From assembly GCA_019747875.1 (NCBI GenBank), contig JAIEQI010000117.1:1-40282 (forward strand): DNA of 40,282 nt, written 5' to 3'. Shown here piece by piece: positions 31,888-40,215 of this stretch. This DNA comes from Candidatus Obscuribacterales bacterium. GTDB taxonomy: Bacteria; Cyanobacteriota; Vampirovibrionia; Obscuribacterales; Obscuribacteraceae. The position numbers and the translations under genes are program-made. Each line of letters opens with the position of its first letter. The first letter of the stretch is position 1. The notes beneath the pieces are model-generated. The model made no database searches and had not been told where the DNA came from. It worked only from the letters and a program-made list of their open reading frames with translations.

Positions 31888-33537
31888 TTATGCAGTTTTG
31901 GTGATTGGGGTATTTTCGGCTGCCGCTACGAGGGTGATTGATATTTCGTGCTTGCTTGGCAGTTCGATGTAGCCGTTTCCTTCGCAGCTGACGAAGTAAC
32001 GCCTGCGATAGTTGAGGTCGTCTGTGAATGGGCAGTCGATGCGGAAATGGGCGCCTCTCGATTCGCAGCGATTCAACGCTGATTGCACGATCAGCTTTCC
32101 GAGGAGTCCGACGTTTGCAGCTTCCAATGCCCTCTCGTCCATGGGCACCATATGCAATGCTGCCGATGTTTGTTCGAGATTGAAGTCACAGAGTTTTCCA
32201 CCATCGCGACAGAGTCCTGCAATTCTGAACATGTCCTTTCGGAATTCATCAACATTCTCGGGCATGCAGTGTTCGTTCGCCAGAATGATTGATCTGCCAA
32301 CTTCTCTGCGTCCGGTGTTAAGGTGCTTGATTGCAGCTTCACCTGCGATTACTTGGGCGAGTTTCATCGCCATTACGCCGCCTTCCAGCAATGAGTTGCT
32401 CGCCAGTCGATTCGCACCATGGAGACCGTTAGAAGCGCATTCACCGATGGCGTACAAGCCGGGAATGCTTGTACACGCGTTTTCGTCTGTCCAGATTCCT
32501 CCCATGAAGTAGTGGGCTGCCGGTGAAACCGGAATCGGAGTGTCGAGTGGGTCAATCCCCCAGTTGCGGCAAGTCCTTACTATGTTCGGGAATTTTTGCA
32601 GTATGTTTGCCGCGCCTATAGGACGCAAGTCTAGATATACAGAAGATGTGCACTGCTCGAGCATTACGGTTTGAATTGCGCGAGATACTACATCTCTGGT
32701 AGCAAGTTCGCCGGATGGATGGAAGCGGAATGCAAATCGTTCGCCTCTCGCGTCAAGTAGATGCGCTCCTGCTCCGCGTACCGCTTCGGTAATCAATGAT
32801 GCCGGCGCTCCAGGAATGTACAAGGCGGTCGGATGGAACTGTACGAACTCCATGTCGACAAGTCTGGCACCGGCTCTGTATGCCATAGCGATACCGTCGC
32901 CGGTTGCGACTTGTGGATTTGTGGTGCGGTCGAAAACCTGTCCCAGCCCGCCACTGGCTAGCACTACATGCGGTGCATAGAGTTCCAGCATTGATCCGTT
33001 CTTGATTGCTTTCAGTCCAACACATCTGTCCTGGTTCATTAAGAGATCGAAAGCGAAAACCCGCTCATAGATATCTAGTCGTTTGCAGCTGCGAAGAGCC
33101 TTTAGCAGGTTCTCCGCGATCGCGCGTCCTGTAGCATCAGCTACATGTAAAACTCTCTGCTGGCTGTGTCCGCCCTCGCGTGCTAGCTCCAGTTTCCCAT
33201 TGCTGCCCTTATCGAATTCCAAACCAAGCTGTTCGAATCTAGAATAAAGTTTTGCGCCGCCTTCAACTATCATGCGTGCAATGTTTTCGTCGCAGAGACC
33301 CGCGCCTGCCGAGAGCGTGTCTGATAGATGCTTCTCTGTGTCGTCCAGTGGATTTGCATTTGTGCAAATCGACACTCCGCCCTGTGCCCAAGCCGTATTC
33401 GAATCCAATAAATTGCCTTTACAAACAAGGGCAGTTTTCAAACCGAGTTGGTCTAATTCGTATGCCAGCAACATCCCTGCAATGCCTGAGCCGACAATCA
33501 CAACATCGTATTTCTTTGAGTTATTACGTTGAGTCAT
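31888..33537 (-). CDS. nadB: L-aspartate oxidase
   Basis: 549 aa. It oxidises L-aspartate to iminoaspartate, the first step of de novo NAD synthesis. The FAD-binding motif is VVIVGSGIAGMLLAYEL near the start, followed by NTAWAQGGVS. The family segments EFVQFHPTALY, GELATRDVVSRAI with catalytic Arg281, and SPAAHYFMGGIWTDE plus HGANRLASNSLLEG are all present. Length is typical (about 530-550). The helical C-terminal domain is complete. It is third in the nadC-nadA-nadB order on the minus strand, 126 bases after nadA, with AAGGCGGG before the ATG. Cytoplasmic flavoprotein. Confidence 0.97.
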   Translation of the reverse strand: MTQRNNSKKYDVVIVGSGIAGMLLAYELDQLGLKTALVCKGNLLDSNTAWAQGGVSICTNANPLDDTEKHLSDTLSAGAGLCDENIARMIVEGGAKLYSRFEQLGLEFDKGSNGKLELAREGGHSQQRVLHVADATGRAIAENLLKALRSCKRLDIYERVFAFDLLMNQDRCVGLKAIKNGSMLELYAPHVVLASGGLGQVFDRTTNPQVATGDGIAMAYRAGARLVDMEFVQFHPTALYIPGAPASLITEAVRGAGAHLLDARGERFAFRFHPSGELATRDVVSRAIQTVMLEQCTSSVYLDLRPIGAANILQKFPNIVRTCRNWGIDPLDTPIPVSPAAHYFMGGIWTDENACTSIPGLYAIGECASNGLHGANRLASNSLLEGGVMAMKLAQVIAGEAAIKHLNTGRREVGRSIILANEHCMPENVDEFRKDMFRIAGLCRDGGKLCDFNLEQTSAALHMVPMDERALEAANVGLLGKLIVQSALNRCESRGAHFRIDCPFTDDLNYRRRYFVSCEGNGYIELPSKHEISITLVAAAENTPITKTA

Positions 33538-33663
33538 TTGCCCGCCTTCCGGGATTATTCATCCCTCGCCAATCTTCTTGCCTTCCTAAAACGTTGTCCT
33601 TCTCCTGTGATCGCTGACTCTATTGAATGACCTCTGCCTGATCATTCTGTGGGGTTTGTGCAT

Positions 33664-34641
33664 TTAGAAGATCGAAACCATCCGATCAATTGCCGTTTTT
33701 GCTTTCCTTGCGGTCTCCTCTGGAACTGTCACGTGGAACTTGTCTTCTTTGAGTGCCGCATGCAGCTTTTCAATTGTGATCATCTTCATGTAGCGGCAAC
33801 TCATTTCGCTTTCAATTGGATAGAAGGTTTTCTCCGGATTCTCTTTTTTGAGTCGGTGGAGAATGCCGATTTCTGTGGCGACCACAAACTCATTTGCTTG
33901 AGATTCTTGGGCTTGCTTGATCATTCCTTCAGTGGAGCGTACTTTCAGTGGACTGCTGCCATTCAGTCTGGCAACTCGATCCAGATATGGTGTGAGGCAG
34001 CCGCATTCGGGGTGGATCAGAAGTTCGGCTTTTGGAAACTCCTTCATCTTCTCTTCGATGCGCAGCGGCGGGATGGCTGCGTGCACATGGCATTCGCCCA
34101 TCCATATATGCATGTTCTTTCTGCCGGTCAGTTGCTTGACCCAAGAACCAAGAAATTGATCTGGGAGAAAGAGAATTTCTTTGTCTTCCGGGATTGATTG
34201 CACGATTTTTAGAGCATTTCCCGAAGTGCAGCAGTAGTCCGTTTCTGCTTTTATGTCCGCTGTCGTGTTGACGTAAGAAACAACAATTGCGCCAGGATGC
34301 TCAGCCTTCCATGCCCTCAGTTGATCGATATCGATGGACGCCGCAAGTGAGCATCCCGCGTCAAGGTCGGGAATTAGCACTCTCTTGTCTGGGCAAAGGA
34401 TGGCAGCAGTTTCAGCCATGAAGTGGACACCGCAGAATACAATCACTTTTGCGCTAGTCTTTGCTGCTTGCTGTGAAAGACCAAGCGAGTCCCCGACATA
34501 ATCAGCTATATCTTGAATTTCGGGAATCTGATAGTTATGCGCGAGGATGACTGCGTCGCGTTTGCGCGCCATTTCATAGATTTCCTGAGCCATTGTGGCT
34601 TGGGCGATTGTTTCAGAACATGGTGAAATTGAAATGGACAT
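33664..34641 (-). CDS. nadA: Quinolinate synthase
   Basis: 325 aa, [4Fe-4S] enzyme that condenses iminoaspartate with dihydroxyacetone phosphate to quinolinate. The three repeated sub-domains are visible. Cluster ligands by family alignment are Cys97 (DAGCSLAA), Cys184 (MGECHVHA) and Cys282 (SEMSCRYMK); the 87-residue spacing of the first two matches compact NadA proteins. AHNYQIPEIQDIADYVGDSL and VNTTADIKAETDYCCTS are strong family blocks. GAGGA is 8 bases before the ATG and overlaps the end of nadC, only 10 bases away, so the two are coupled. Confidence 0.98.
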   Translation of the reverse strand: MSISISPCSETIAQATMAQEIYEMARKRDAVILAHNYQIPEIQDIADYVGDSLGLSQQAAKTSAKVIVFCGVHFMAETAAILCPDKRVLIPDLDAGCSLAASIDIDQLRAWKAEHPGAIVVSYVNTTADIKAETDYCCTSGNALKIVQSIPEDKEILFLPDQFLGSWVKQLTGRKNMHIWMGECHVHAAIPPLRIEEKMKEFPKAELLIHPECGCLTPYLDRVARLNGSSPLKVRSTEGMIKQAQESQANEFVVATEIGILHRLKKENPEKTFYPIESEMSCRYMKMITIEKLHAALKEDKFHVTVPEETARKAKTAIDRMVSIF

Positions 34642-34651
34642 GGTCGTATCC

Positions 34652-35581
34652 TCAGAATTCCAAACTAATATCGATGTTTTTGACCGAGTGTGTGAGTGCG
34701 CCTATTGAAATTCCACTGACTCCTTCGATCAAATATTGCTTAAGGTTATCCAAGCGAACACCGCCCGAAACCTCAATATAAGCGCGTCCTGCGATTAATG
34801 CGACAGATTCCTTTATTTGTGTTGGGCTCATGTTGTCGAGCATGATGTGTTCAACGGACAGACTCAGCGCTTCTTTCAGCTGTTCAATATTGGTCACTTC
34901 CACTTCCACAGGCATACCGGGGTTGCCTCTACGTGCAAGATCCACGGCATTTGTGATGCCGTTAGCAATGGCGATATGATTATCTTTGATCAGGATTTTG
35001 TCGTAGAGACCAAAGCGATGATTTGTGCCACCGCCCAAGGTGACGGCCCATTTTTCTATGAGGCGAAGCCCGGGTGTTGTTTTGCGTGTGTCTAGGATCT
35101 CTATTCTCAGGGGCTCTGCCAGTTCGGTGAACTTTCGAGTCATTGTCGCAATGCCGCTCATGCGCTGCATGAGGTTAAGAGCGGTGCGTTCCGCGGATAA
35201 AACTGCGCGAGCTTTTCCTGTGACTCTTGCAACCGTATACGGTATCTTGCCTGCTGGTATCACTTGACCTTCGTTTACGAAGGCTTCAAACTGTGCGCCT
35301 TGGTCGCATTTTGAAATTACTCTCGAAAAAAGCAAGAGCCCGGCTACAGTTGCCGCTTCCTTCAATACAACATCTGCAGTGCATTCTTGGTCGGCAGGTA
35401 CGATCGATGTGGCTGTAATGTCTCCGGTGGCGATATCTTCCTGTAATGCGTTCTCGATGATGCGATCGAGTTCAGTAAGATGACTTCCGAAGAATTCATG
35501 AGCTGAATCATTCGTGTCAGGGCGGAGCACATTACTTTGTGTTCTTCCTTTTGTAGATTCTTGCTCTTTATGTAGGTTCAT
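34652..35581 (-). CDS. nadC: Nicotinate-nucleotide pyrophosphorylase (quinolinate phosphoribosyltransferase)
   Basis: 309 aa. It converts quinolinate and PRPP to nicotinate mononucleotide, CO2 and PPi. Family blocks are ALQEDIATGDITATS, SAERTALNLMQRMSGIAT with Glu131/Arg132, DTRKTTPGLR (164-173), GGGTNHR and IKDNHI (198-203), and SGGVRLDNL near the end. An N-terminal extension of about 28 polar residues precedes the normal start of the family, but AGGA 5 bases before this ATG supports it. First gene of the NAD unit; I see no obvious NiaR, NadQ or NrtR operator upstream. Confidence 0.98.
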   Translation of the reverse strand: MNLHKEQESTKGRTQSNVLRPDTNDSAHEFFGSHLTELDRIIENALQEDIATGDITATSIVPADQECTADVVLKEAATVAGLLLFSRVISKCDQGAQFEAFVNEGQVIPAGKIPYTVARVTGKARAVLSAERTALNLMQRMSGIATMTRKFTELAEPLRIEILDTRKTTPGLRLIEKWAVTLGGGTNHRFGLYDKILIKDNHIAIANGITNAVDLARRGNPGMPVEVEVTNIEQLKEALSLSVEHIMLDNMSPTQIKESVALIAGRAYIEVSGGVRLDNLKQYLIEGVSGISIGALTHSVKNIDISLEF

Positions 35582-36111
35582 TTCTGTCCTGCTTTTTGTC
35601 TAGAGACTGTCGGCTGTAAATATTAGGTTTGTGCCTTAAGTACCTGCTAACCTTACGGTGGTTCTGCTACAAGTAACCGTTCTTTCTACGATAACTAAAG
35701 TTTATCACAGAAATCCCCACCTGGCTAGAAAAGTTTTCGTATTTCTTGGTGTTTTAGGCTATTCTGGCGTGGACTTCGTAGCGTCTAGCTGCGGTCATCC
35801 CTTTGTTCACGTTATCTTCGGAATCCCATGCGTTTTCAATCCTGTGCGGACTTCCCTCGCTTTCAGAGTTGCGCGCTAACTTACGTGGGTGTGGGCAATA
35901 AGGAACAGTGTCGTATACATTAATTCTTAAAGTCATCCGCAGTAGTTTCGACGTCTGAGAATGCGCGAAAATACACAGGAAAGAATCTTCCCGACCAAAC
36001 TCTCCGTATCCGACATGAGCATAGTACGTTTCCGGGTGGGGCTTTGAGAATGAGAGGATCCGCAATCTTTTTTGTTTAATCTCGCCTAAGTGGGGTTTCT
36101 CACATCTGCGA
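35582..36111. other. Intergenic region upstream of nadC
   Basis: 530 bases between the nadC start and the stop of the YARHG gene, both minus strand. Short ORFs on both strands lack ribosome binding sites and protein-like composition. It should contain the nadC promoter, which I cannot define by eye. Confidence 0.45.
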
Positions 36112-36861
36112 TCAAAGGATCTGTGTTAAAGGCTCCCGGTTTCCTACAAAACAAAACACCGCAATTCTCGAGGTTGCGGTGTTTTGTTTGTGTGTGTCGA
36201 TCCGATGAAAGCTTTGTTTTTGACTGAGGGATGTACCCTGTCTTTCCGCTCTTTCTTTGTACCAAGGCATTTTGGAAAAGTGCGCCTTCAGATCGGGGTT
36301 CTTGAACGGGTATCCGTGCCTGGCGTAAATCTCGTTTTGTGCAGAACGCAGCTGTTCACCGGTCATTGCCATGACTTCATCAACTTTAAGTTTGCGATGA
36401 CTGGAATCGCTAATTGCTGAGCCGGGGAGATCCTTTTGAACAGTCGATTCCGCTTTATAGCGATCGCGTTGGCCATTTAGATCGTTGTCCAGTTCTACGA
36501 TGTTCAAGTACATCGCATTGCGCCGCTCAAGGGGTGACAATGCCGAGTCTTTGTAATTGGCGTCAGCCTGATACCACGGTTGTTTTCCAAAATGCTCAGC
36601 GAGTTTCGGATTCGTAAACGTTCTTCCGTGACGTGCAAAAATTTCGTTCTTCGCGATCCAGATTTCGTCTGCGGACTTCCCTGTCACATCGGCTGCTGAT
36701 AGAGCTTTTGTGCCGGACTCGGCAAATACCATTCCTTCCTTACTGTTCCTATCTATTTGCTTTTGTCCGTAGGTTTCTTCTAAGGCTTGTGCACGCCATC
36801 CCTGATCGCCCTGGTTCTCTGGGGTGACCTGTTGCTCTGGCTGTTCCAATTGGTTCTTCAT
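36112..36861 (-). CDS. Double YARHG-domain protein
   Basis: 249 aa with AGGAAG 7 bases before the ATG. Two YARHG domains are clear: residues about 54-108 (WIAKNEIFARHGRTFTNPKL ... HFGKQPWYQ) and about 153-212 (LRSAQNEIYARHGYPFKNPD ... HFSKMPWYKE). YARHG modules are small, found mostly in extracellular or envelope proteins of bacteria, with unknown ligand. There is no signal peptide or membrane helix here, so the protein may be cytoplasmic or exported by another route. Residues about 225-238 are encoded by the intrinsic terminator, and the final 27 residues look unlike the rest; an original stop may have been lost. Confidence 0.85.
   Translation of the reverse strand: MKNQLEQPEQQVTPENQGDQGWRAQALEETYGQKQIDRNSKEGMVFAESGTKALSAADVTGKSADEIWIAKNEIFARHGRTFTNPKLAEHFGKQPWYQADANYKDSALSPLERRNAMYLNIVELDNDLNGQRDRYKAESTVQKDLPGSAISDSSHRKLKVDEVMAMTGEQLRSAQNEIYARHGYPFKNPDLKAHFSKMPWYKERAERQGTSLSQKQSFHRIDTHKQNTATSRIAVFCFVGNREPLTQIL
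36149..36189 (-). terminator. Strong terminator hairpin inside the 3' end of the YARHG gene
   Basis: A perfect 16-base stem pairs 36149-36164 with 36174-36189 (core CAAAACACCGCAA / TTGCGGTGTTTTG) around a 9-base loop. On the minus strand it ends in TTTTGTTTTG. It may also act on the plus strand, although no plus-strand gene precedes it. Confidence 0.7.
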
Positions 36862-37378
36862 CTATCTTCCTCAATCAGCACGAAAATCATGCCGTCCCTT
36901 GTTGGGTTGCCCGAACTTACTTACTTAGAGTAAGGGAGCAATCGCAGTCATTCAATGTACAAACTACCGAGGCTGGCTGCATAATTGTGCATTTCACCAT
37001 TTGAGCCGTTGCTCTCTTTTTCACTGGGGACCTTGGCGCGCAATCTGTAACGGTATTTTTGATTGTTCAAAGGGGCGTTGCAGATCAATCGTGTGATTGT
37101 GTGTTTCTTCCTTAGATAGAGACTCAGTTCTTCGAGTGATGATCAATTCTGCAAATATGCATTGTGCATTTGAACTGTGCTGCTCAATTCTTCTGATAGC
37201 GGGAACTGCTGCACGTTTTTTGATCAGTGACTCGATTGTATTCGAGCCTTTTGAACGCCCTCTTATTGGAAAGCCAATAACAATTGTGTACAGCTAGTAA
37301 GCAAAGTGTTTGGTCTTCACACAGAATTCACGTTGCGATTTTAGGTTAGATGCATGATGTCAAGGAGGTGGTTTTTCA
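36862..37378. other. Intergenic region, nothing recognised
   Basis: 517 bases between divergent genes. A 66-codon plus-strand frame at 37097 has no ribosome binding site and is not called. No RNA gene or repeat is seen. Confidence 0.45.
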
Positions 37379-37585
37379 ATGGAGTTTCGAGTCTTTCGTG
37401 CCGAAGATGGACGGGCTGTTGTCCAATCTAAATTCGACGATTTTGTAGCTTCGTACAAGCATGGCGAGTGGGTCAACGATATGTTGTTTGATCCTTACGA
37501 GATGCAGGATATTCCTTTACTAGATGATGATGTCGAAGCGGCCAACTTAGTCAAAGCCGCAAAACGTGCTCTCCACCGTTGGTAA
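37379..37585 (+). CDS. Small acidic protein of unknown function
   Basis: 68 aa. The ATG is preceded by AAGGAGGTGG, an extended Shine-Dalgarno match that strongly supports translation. The protein is acidic, with a DPYEMQDIPLLDDDVEAANL segment and a basic end (KAAKRALHRW). No signal peptide, cysteine or known motif. It stands alone, with about 500 bases of non-coding sequence on either side. No family recognised. Confidence 0.7.
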   Translation: MEFRVFRAEDGRAVVQSKFDDFVASYKHGEWVNDMLFDPYEMQDIPLLDDDVEAANLVKAAKRALHRW

Positions 37586-38081
37586 TCAAAAAAGAATTGC
37601 TCCCAAAAAGCTCATCGTTCAATTACAAGTTTTCCTCACACACACCACCGAAAAAGAAACCAGCACGTGCACACTCACTGAAAGGAGAAAACTGACAAAA
37701 CACAAACGATAGAAGCAAGGAGAGTCCCTGCGGTATGGCTGTCTTCAGAAGTCCGAACAGCCAGCGCGTAAGGCTAAACCACTACAAGAATTGCGCTCCC
37801 CCGCATCCTATTCGCGAGAATCACTTTAGATATAAAAACGCGATTTCAGGGCTTGTATGTGCGTCAGTAATTTTCCTGACAGCAAAAAAGGTTTATTAGC
37901 TGAAGGCTCTTCCTTGCTTCTTACTTCCCTGTAAGGCTTACCAGAAGCGGTTTTCCGGATTATCAGAATTAACCAAAACTTCGCGTAAACTTCACTCAAC
38001 ATTTCTTTTTATTTGCTTGGATGGAAATATCGAAGCCATAAAACGCTGAGATTTTTCCAGGGGAAGCAAGGAGTCCGGTAG
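37586..38081. other. Intergenic region with a possible structured RNA
   Basis: 496 bases. The only notable part is a possible three-way junction at 37717-37809, listed separately, and a weak GTCAG/CTGAC hairpin at 37863-37880. Confidence 0.45.
37717..37809 (+). other. Possible structured RNA, three-way junction
   Basis: TGCGG (37729-37733) pairs with CCGCA (37801-37805). Between them lie a hairpin GGCTGT (37737-37742) with ACAGCC (37757-37762) and a second closed by GCGC at both ends (about 37764-37796). AGGA and TCCT may extend the outer stem. Stems are short, no known riboswitch consensus is recognised, and the next gene is about 270 bases away. Confidence 0.2.
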
Positions 38082-38465
38082 ATGACGAGTGAGGCACGCG
38101 TTCGAGAAACAGCTGCGCTGGCGATCAGCGCCTATAGCTTTTACAGAAATGGCTTCTTCCACGAAGCCCAATTGGCTGTACAAGAAGTTCTGAATTTAGA
38201 ACCGATGAACTTTCAAGCAAAATTATTTCTTGCAGCTTGCCTGCAAAACCTCGGTAAGACCGAGGACGCGAAGGCTGCACTTCGGGCTGTGTATGAAAAC
38301 AGCAAGGAAGAATATCTGCGTGAGAAAGCGCAGATGGGAATGGCTGATCTCGAACAAGCAACTAGCGAGTTGGTGGGATCGCGCAAAGCTTCGTGGATCA
38401 ATATTCCTTCTAGTTCGAAGAAGGAAAAATTTGCAGATCCTGGAAATGCACAGGTTGTTCAATAA
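38082..38465 (+). CDS. Small TPR-like protein
   Basis: 127 aa with AAGGAG 9 bases before the ATG. Residues about 12-80 form two TPR-like helical pairs: SAYSFYRNGFFHEAQLAVQE, then LNLEPMNFQAKLFLAACLQN, LGKTEDAKAALRAVY. The C-terminal 45 residues are polar and probably disordered. No signal peptide, so cytoplasmic; such small TPR proteins usually act as adaptors. It may interact with the kinases of the window, but nothing links them directly. Confidence 0.8.
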   Translation: MTSEARVRETAALAISAYSFYRNGFFHEAQLAVQEVLNLEPMNFQAKLFLAACLQNLGKTEDAKAALRAVYENSKEEYLREKAQMGMADLEQATSELVGSRKASWINIPSSSKKEKFADPGNAQVVQ

Positions 38466-38546
38466 GTACCGGATTTTCGAAAGCCCTGTCTTTTTGTTGC
38501 AGCCAGGCGAGTCGTCTCGCTGCCAGCAAAGACCTCAATGACCGAG

Positions 38547-38570
38547 GAGCGACCTTGTCATCGCTCTTTC
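38547..38570 (+). terminator. Possible terminator after the TPR gene
   Basis: GAGCGA (38547-38552) pairs with TCGCTC (38561-38566), followed by TTTC. It lies 81 bases after the stop. The same arms (GAGCGA/TCGCTC) recur at the right edge of the window, so it may instead be a repeat. Confidence 0.3.
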
Positions 38571-38726
38571 AAAATCTAACAAGTTCTTACTCGGAATTGG
38601 CAGCGACATGCGGGCGGCTGATCGTTCTTAAATCAGGCTGGGATCGAACCGCGTGCGAAAAAGCGAATCTTTTCAATAACATTCGTGGGTAATGTTAGTT
38701 TGCTTTGCCTTCGATCATGGGAGTGC

Positions 38727-38811
38727 AGCCTAGATGGTGGGTGCCTTACTTGCTGACATGCAAGCGATGTCTTGTGCTCTGAAACCGGGGGTTCAGGTCC
38801 TGTCCTGGGCT
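38727..38811 (+). other. tRNA-like relic (class II size, tRNA-Leu-like ends)
   Basis: 85 bases whose ends pair as an acceptor stem (GCCTAG with CTGGGC, allowing T-G). It has TGGTGG at the D-arm position, as in many tRNA-Leu, and GGGTTCAGGTCCTGTCC resembling a T-arm with a TTCAGGT loop. However, the 5' T-stem is mismatched, the D-loop is too long, and the anticodon arm (GCAAG/CTTGT) has a six-base loop. It is therefore not a functional canonical tRNA; a decayed gene or chance similarity are both possible. Confidence 0.25.
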
Positions 38812-38964
38812 TTCGTTGTTGAATTAGAGCTGCTTGACATCACGCTAACTTAACGCCTGATAAAAAGATGCTAAGTTTTTGCTATTTTCTGCCATAATGA
38901 GCCGGTTGCCCTTACAGTTCTGTATAGATGCTTTATAGGGCTAGATTAGGAGTCAACTCTAGAA

Positions 38965-39255
38965 ATGTGCCTTAAATCAAAAAGGCTTTTGGTATCCCTG
39001 ATGGTACTTACTGCACTTGTACCATTTGCAAATCAGACATCTTCCGCTTACGTAGATCAAAGCGTTTACGATAACTTGAAGAAATCCAGAGATGCACTTT
39101 TGGCTCAGCAAGGTACGCTCCAGCAAGCGTACGATGATACCAATAAGCAAATAGATGCACTGCAAGCAAAACTGGGTCGCATAGATGCGTATATGAAGCA
39201 AGTCCGAAGCGCTCTTAAAGACGTTGAAGACGCTATGGCCAGTGCGAACAGGTAA
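38965..39255 (+). CDS. Small exported coiled-coil protein
   Basis: 96 aa. AGGAG lies about 12 bases before the ATG, slightly far. A signal peptide (LLVSLMVLTALVPFANQTSS) is followed by a mature part of about 65 residues that is one amphipathic helix or coiled coil (LLAQQGTLQQAYDDTNKQID). No cysteine in the mature part. The His-rich NTF2-like gene starts 26 bases after its stop, so the two probably form one transcript. No family recognised. Confidence 0.75.
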   Translation: MCLKSKRLLVSLMVLTALVPFANQTSSAYVDQSVYDNLKKSRDALLAQQGTLQQAYDDTNKQIDALQAKLGRIDAYMKQVRSALKDVEDAMASANR

Positions 39256-39281
39256 TTGCTCGAGAGGGCAAAGGAGTAATA

Positions 39282-40046
39282 ATGCATAAGAACTTCGGAT
39301 TGGGATTCTCGCTTCTTCTCACGGCTAGCTTTGCAATTCCTTTTGCATATAGCGCCGAATCCTCCAAGGAGTCGAGCTCTCCGAGTTCGGACGCTACTCA
39401 TTGTAAGATTCCAGCTGCGACAACTCCCGCCGATCACCATGCGGCTGCTGCGCATCCGGCGACTGGTGAACATCATACAAGCACGACACATACAACTACA
39501 GTTGAGCATGCCGGAGTCAGTCATACGACAGCTACTACGCATCATACAGCTGATCCGTCGCACGAGCATGCGGTAGACGCGAAGTCCGTCGTACATGCCG
39601 CCAACGCCACCGAGTGCAAAATCGACATTTTTGACCCGCACGTCGCATGTGCCGAATCGCAGAAAGTGTTGGATGTTTTGCACAAGCTGGTCAAAGCATA
39701 TAGCTCTGGTGACATGAAAACATACGAGGAATATCTCGACGATCATTGCACCACTTTTGATGAGGACACAAAGAAACTTGTTTCTGGCAAGGCGAATGTC
39801 TTGCACGATATCGAGGCACGTGTGCATAAATTTGCACCAGATGGACCGACGCCTTTGAAAACGTTCACCATTGATCAGCCTTTTGCGAAAGTCATGGGCG
39901 ATACTGCGGTTGTTACTTTCGTTGCCTATCGTGAAGTCGGTGGCGCGCATCCTTCTAAGCAGAAATGTCATGTCACCGATGTGTTCGTGAAGCGCGGTGA
40001 GACATGGAAGAAATTGCACTACAGAGGCGCCTGGAAGAAGGCTTAA
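39282..40046 (+). CDS. Exported His-rich protein with C-terminal NTF2/SnoaL-like domain
   Basis: 254 aa with AAAGGAG before the ATG. A signal peptide (LGFSLLLTASFAIPFAYS) precedes a Ser-rich stretch and then a His/Thr/Ala-rich linker of about 60 residues (for example DHHAAAAHPATGEHHTSTTH) that could bind Ni, Zn or Cu. Residues about 120-252 match the NTF2-like/DUF4440 fold: VLDVLHKLVKAYSSGDMKTY, EYLDDHCTTFD, VMGDTAVVTFVAYREVGG, HVTDVFVKRGETWKKLHYRG. This fold is either a small-molecule binder or an enzyme; no catalytic residues are certain. Metal buffering by the linker is inferred. Confidence 0.8.
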   Translation: MHKNFGLGFSLLLTASFAIPFAYSAESSKESSSPSSDATHCKIPAATTPADHHAAAAHPATGEHHTSTTHTTTVEHAGVSHTTATTHHTADPSHEHAVDAKSVVHAANATECKIDIFDPHVACAESQKVLDVLHKLVKAYSSGDMKTYEEYLDDHCTTFDEDTKKLVSGKANVLHDIEARVHKFAPDGPTPLKTFTIDQPFAKVMGDTAVVTFVAYREVGGAHPSKQKCHVTDVFVKRGETWKKLHYRGAWKKA

Positions 40047-40100
40047 CAGTCGTCCCGGCGCACTGCTCGTTCAAGCTTTCGAGAGCGATTCGCTCATTTG

Positions 40101-40130
40101 TATGGAGCGCGGACGTCCCGTCCGCCCATA
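40101..40130. repeat. Palindromic repeat (TATGGAGCGCGG type)
   Basis: TATGGAGCGCGGACGTCCCG, then TCCGCCCATA, is the same as the reverse complement of 12894-12923 except at the edges. It forms a 7-base stem GCGGACG/CGTCCGC. Confidence 0.85.
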
Positions 40131-40169
40131 GCCTTCCAGATTCGTTTGTTTCAATCGATTCCGGCGAGC

Positions 40170-40183
40170 GTCGGCTTGCCGAC
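40170..40183. repeat. Short palindrome GTCGGC-TT-GCCGAC
   Basis: A perfect 6-base stem with a 2-base spacer, preceded by GGCGAGC as in related elements. Probably a variant of the same palindromic family. Confidence 0.5.
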
Positions 40184-40215
40184 TCCGATCTTTCGAGAGC
40201 GAATCGCTTTGGAAA

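Larger units (their letters stand above)
40076..40202. repeat. Direct repeat CTTTCGAGAGCGAwTCGCT
   Basis: CTTTCGAGAGCGA occurs at 40076-40088 and 40190-40202, each continuing with T/A then TCGCT. GAGCGATTCGCTC in the first copy is itself a palindrome. Each copy precedes a palindromic element, suggesting a composite unit. Confidence 0.6.

Noticed and set aside
35754..36065. 103-codon minus-strand frame upstream of nadC
   Set aside because: No ribosome binding site and no domain; left as intergenic.
37097..37297. 66-codon plus-strand frame with a hydrophobic middle
   Set aside because: Hydrophobic stretch is short and there is no ribosome binding site.
38834..38863. TTGACA with TGATAA 18 bases later, upstream of the small coiled-coil gene
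   Set aside because: The -35 is perfect but the -10 matches poorly, and it lies about 100 bases from the start codon.
39105..40019. 304-codon minus-strand frame opposite the His-rich and coiled-coil genes
   Set aside because: Composition (Met/Arg/Cys runs) is typical of an antisense shadow; the plus-strand genes have signal peptides, start sites and a recognisable fold.
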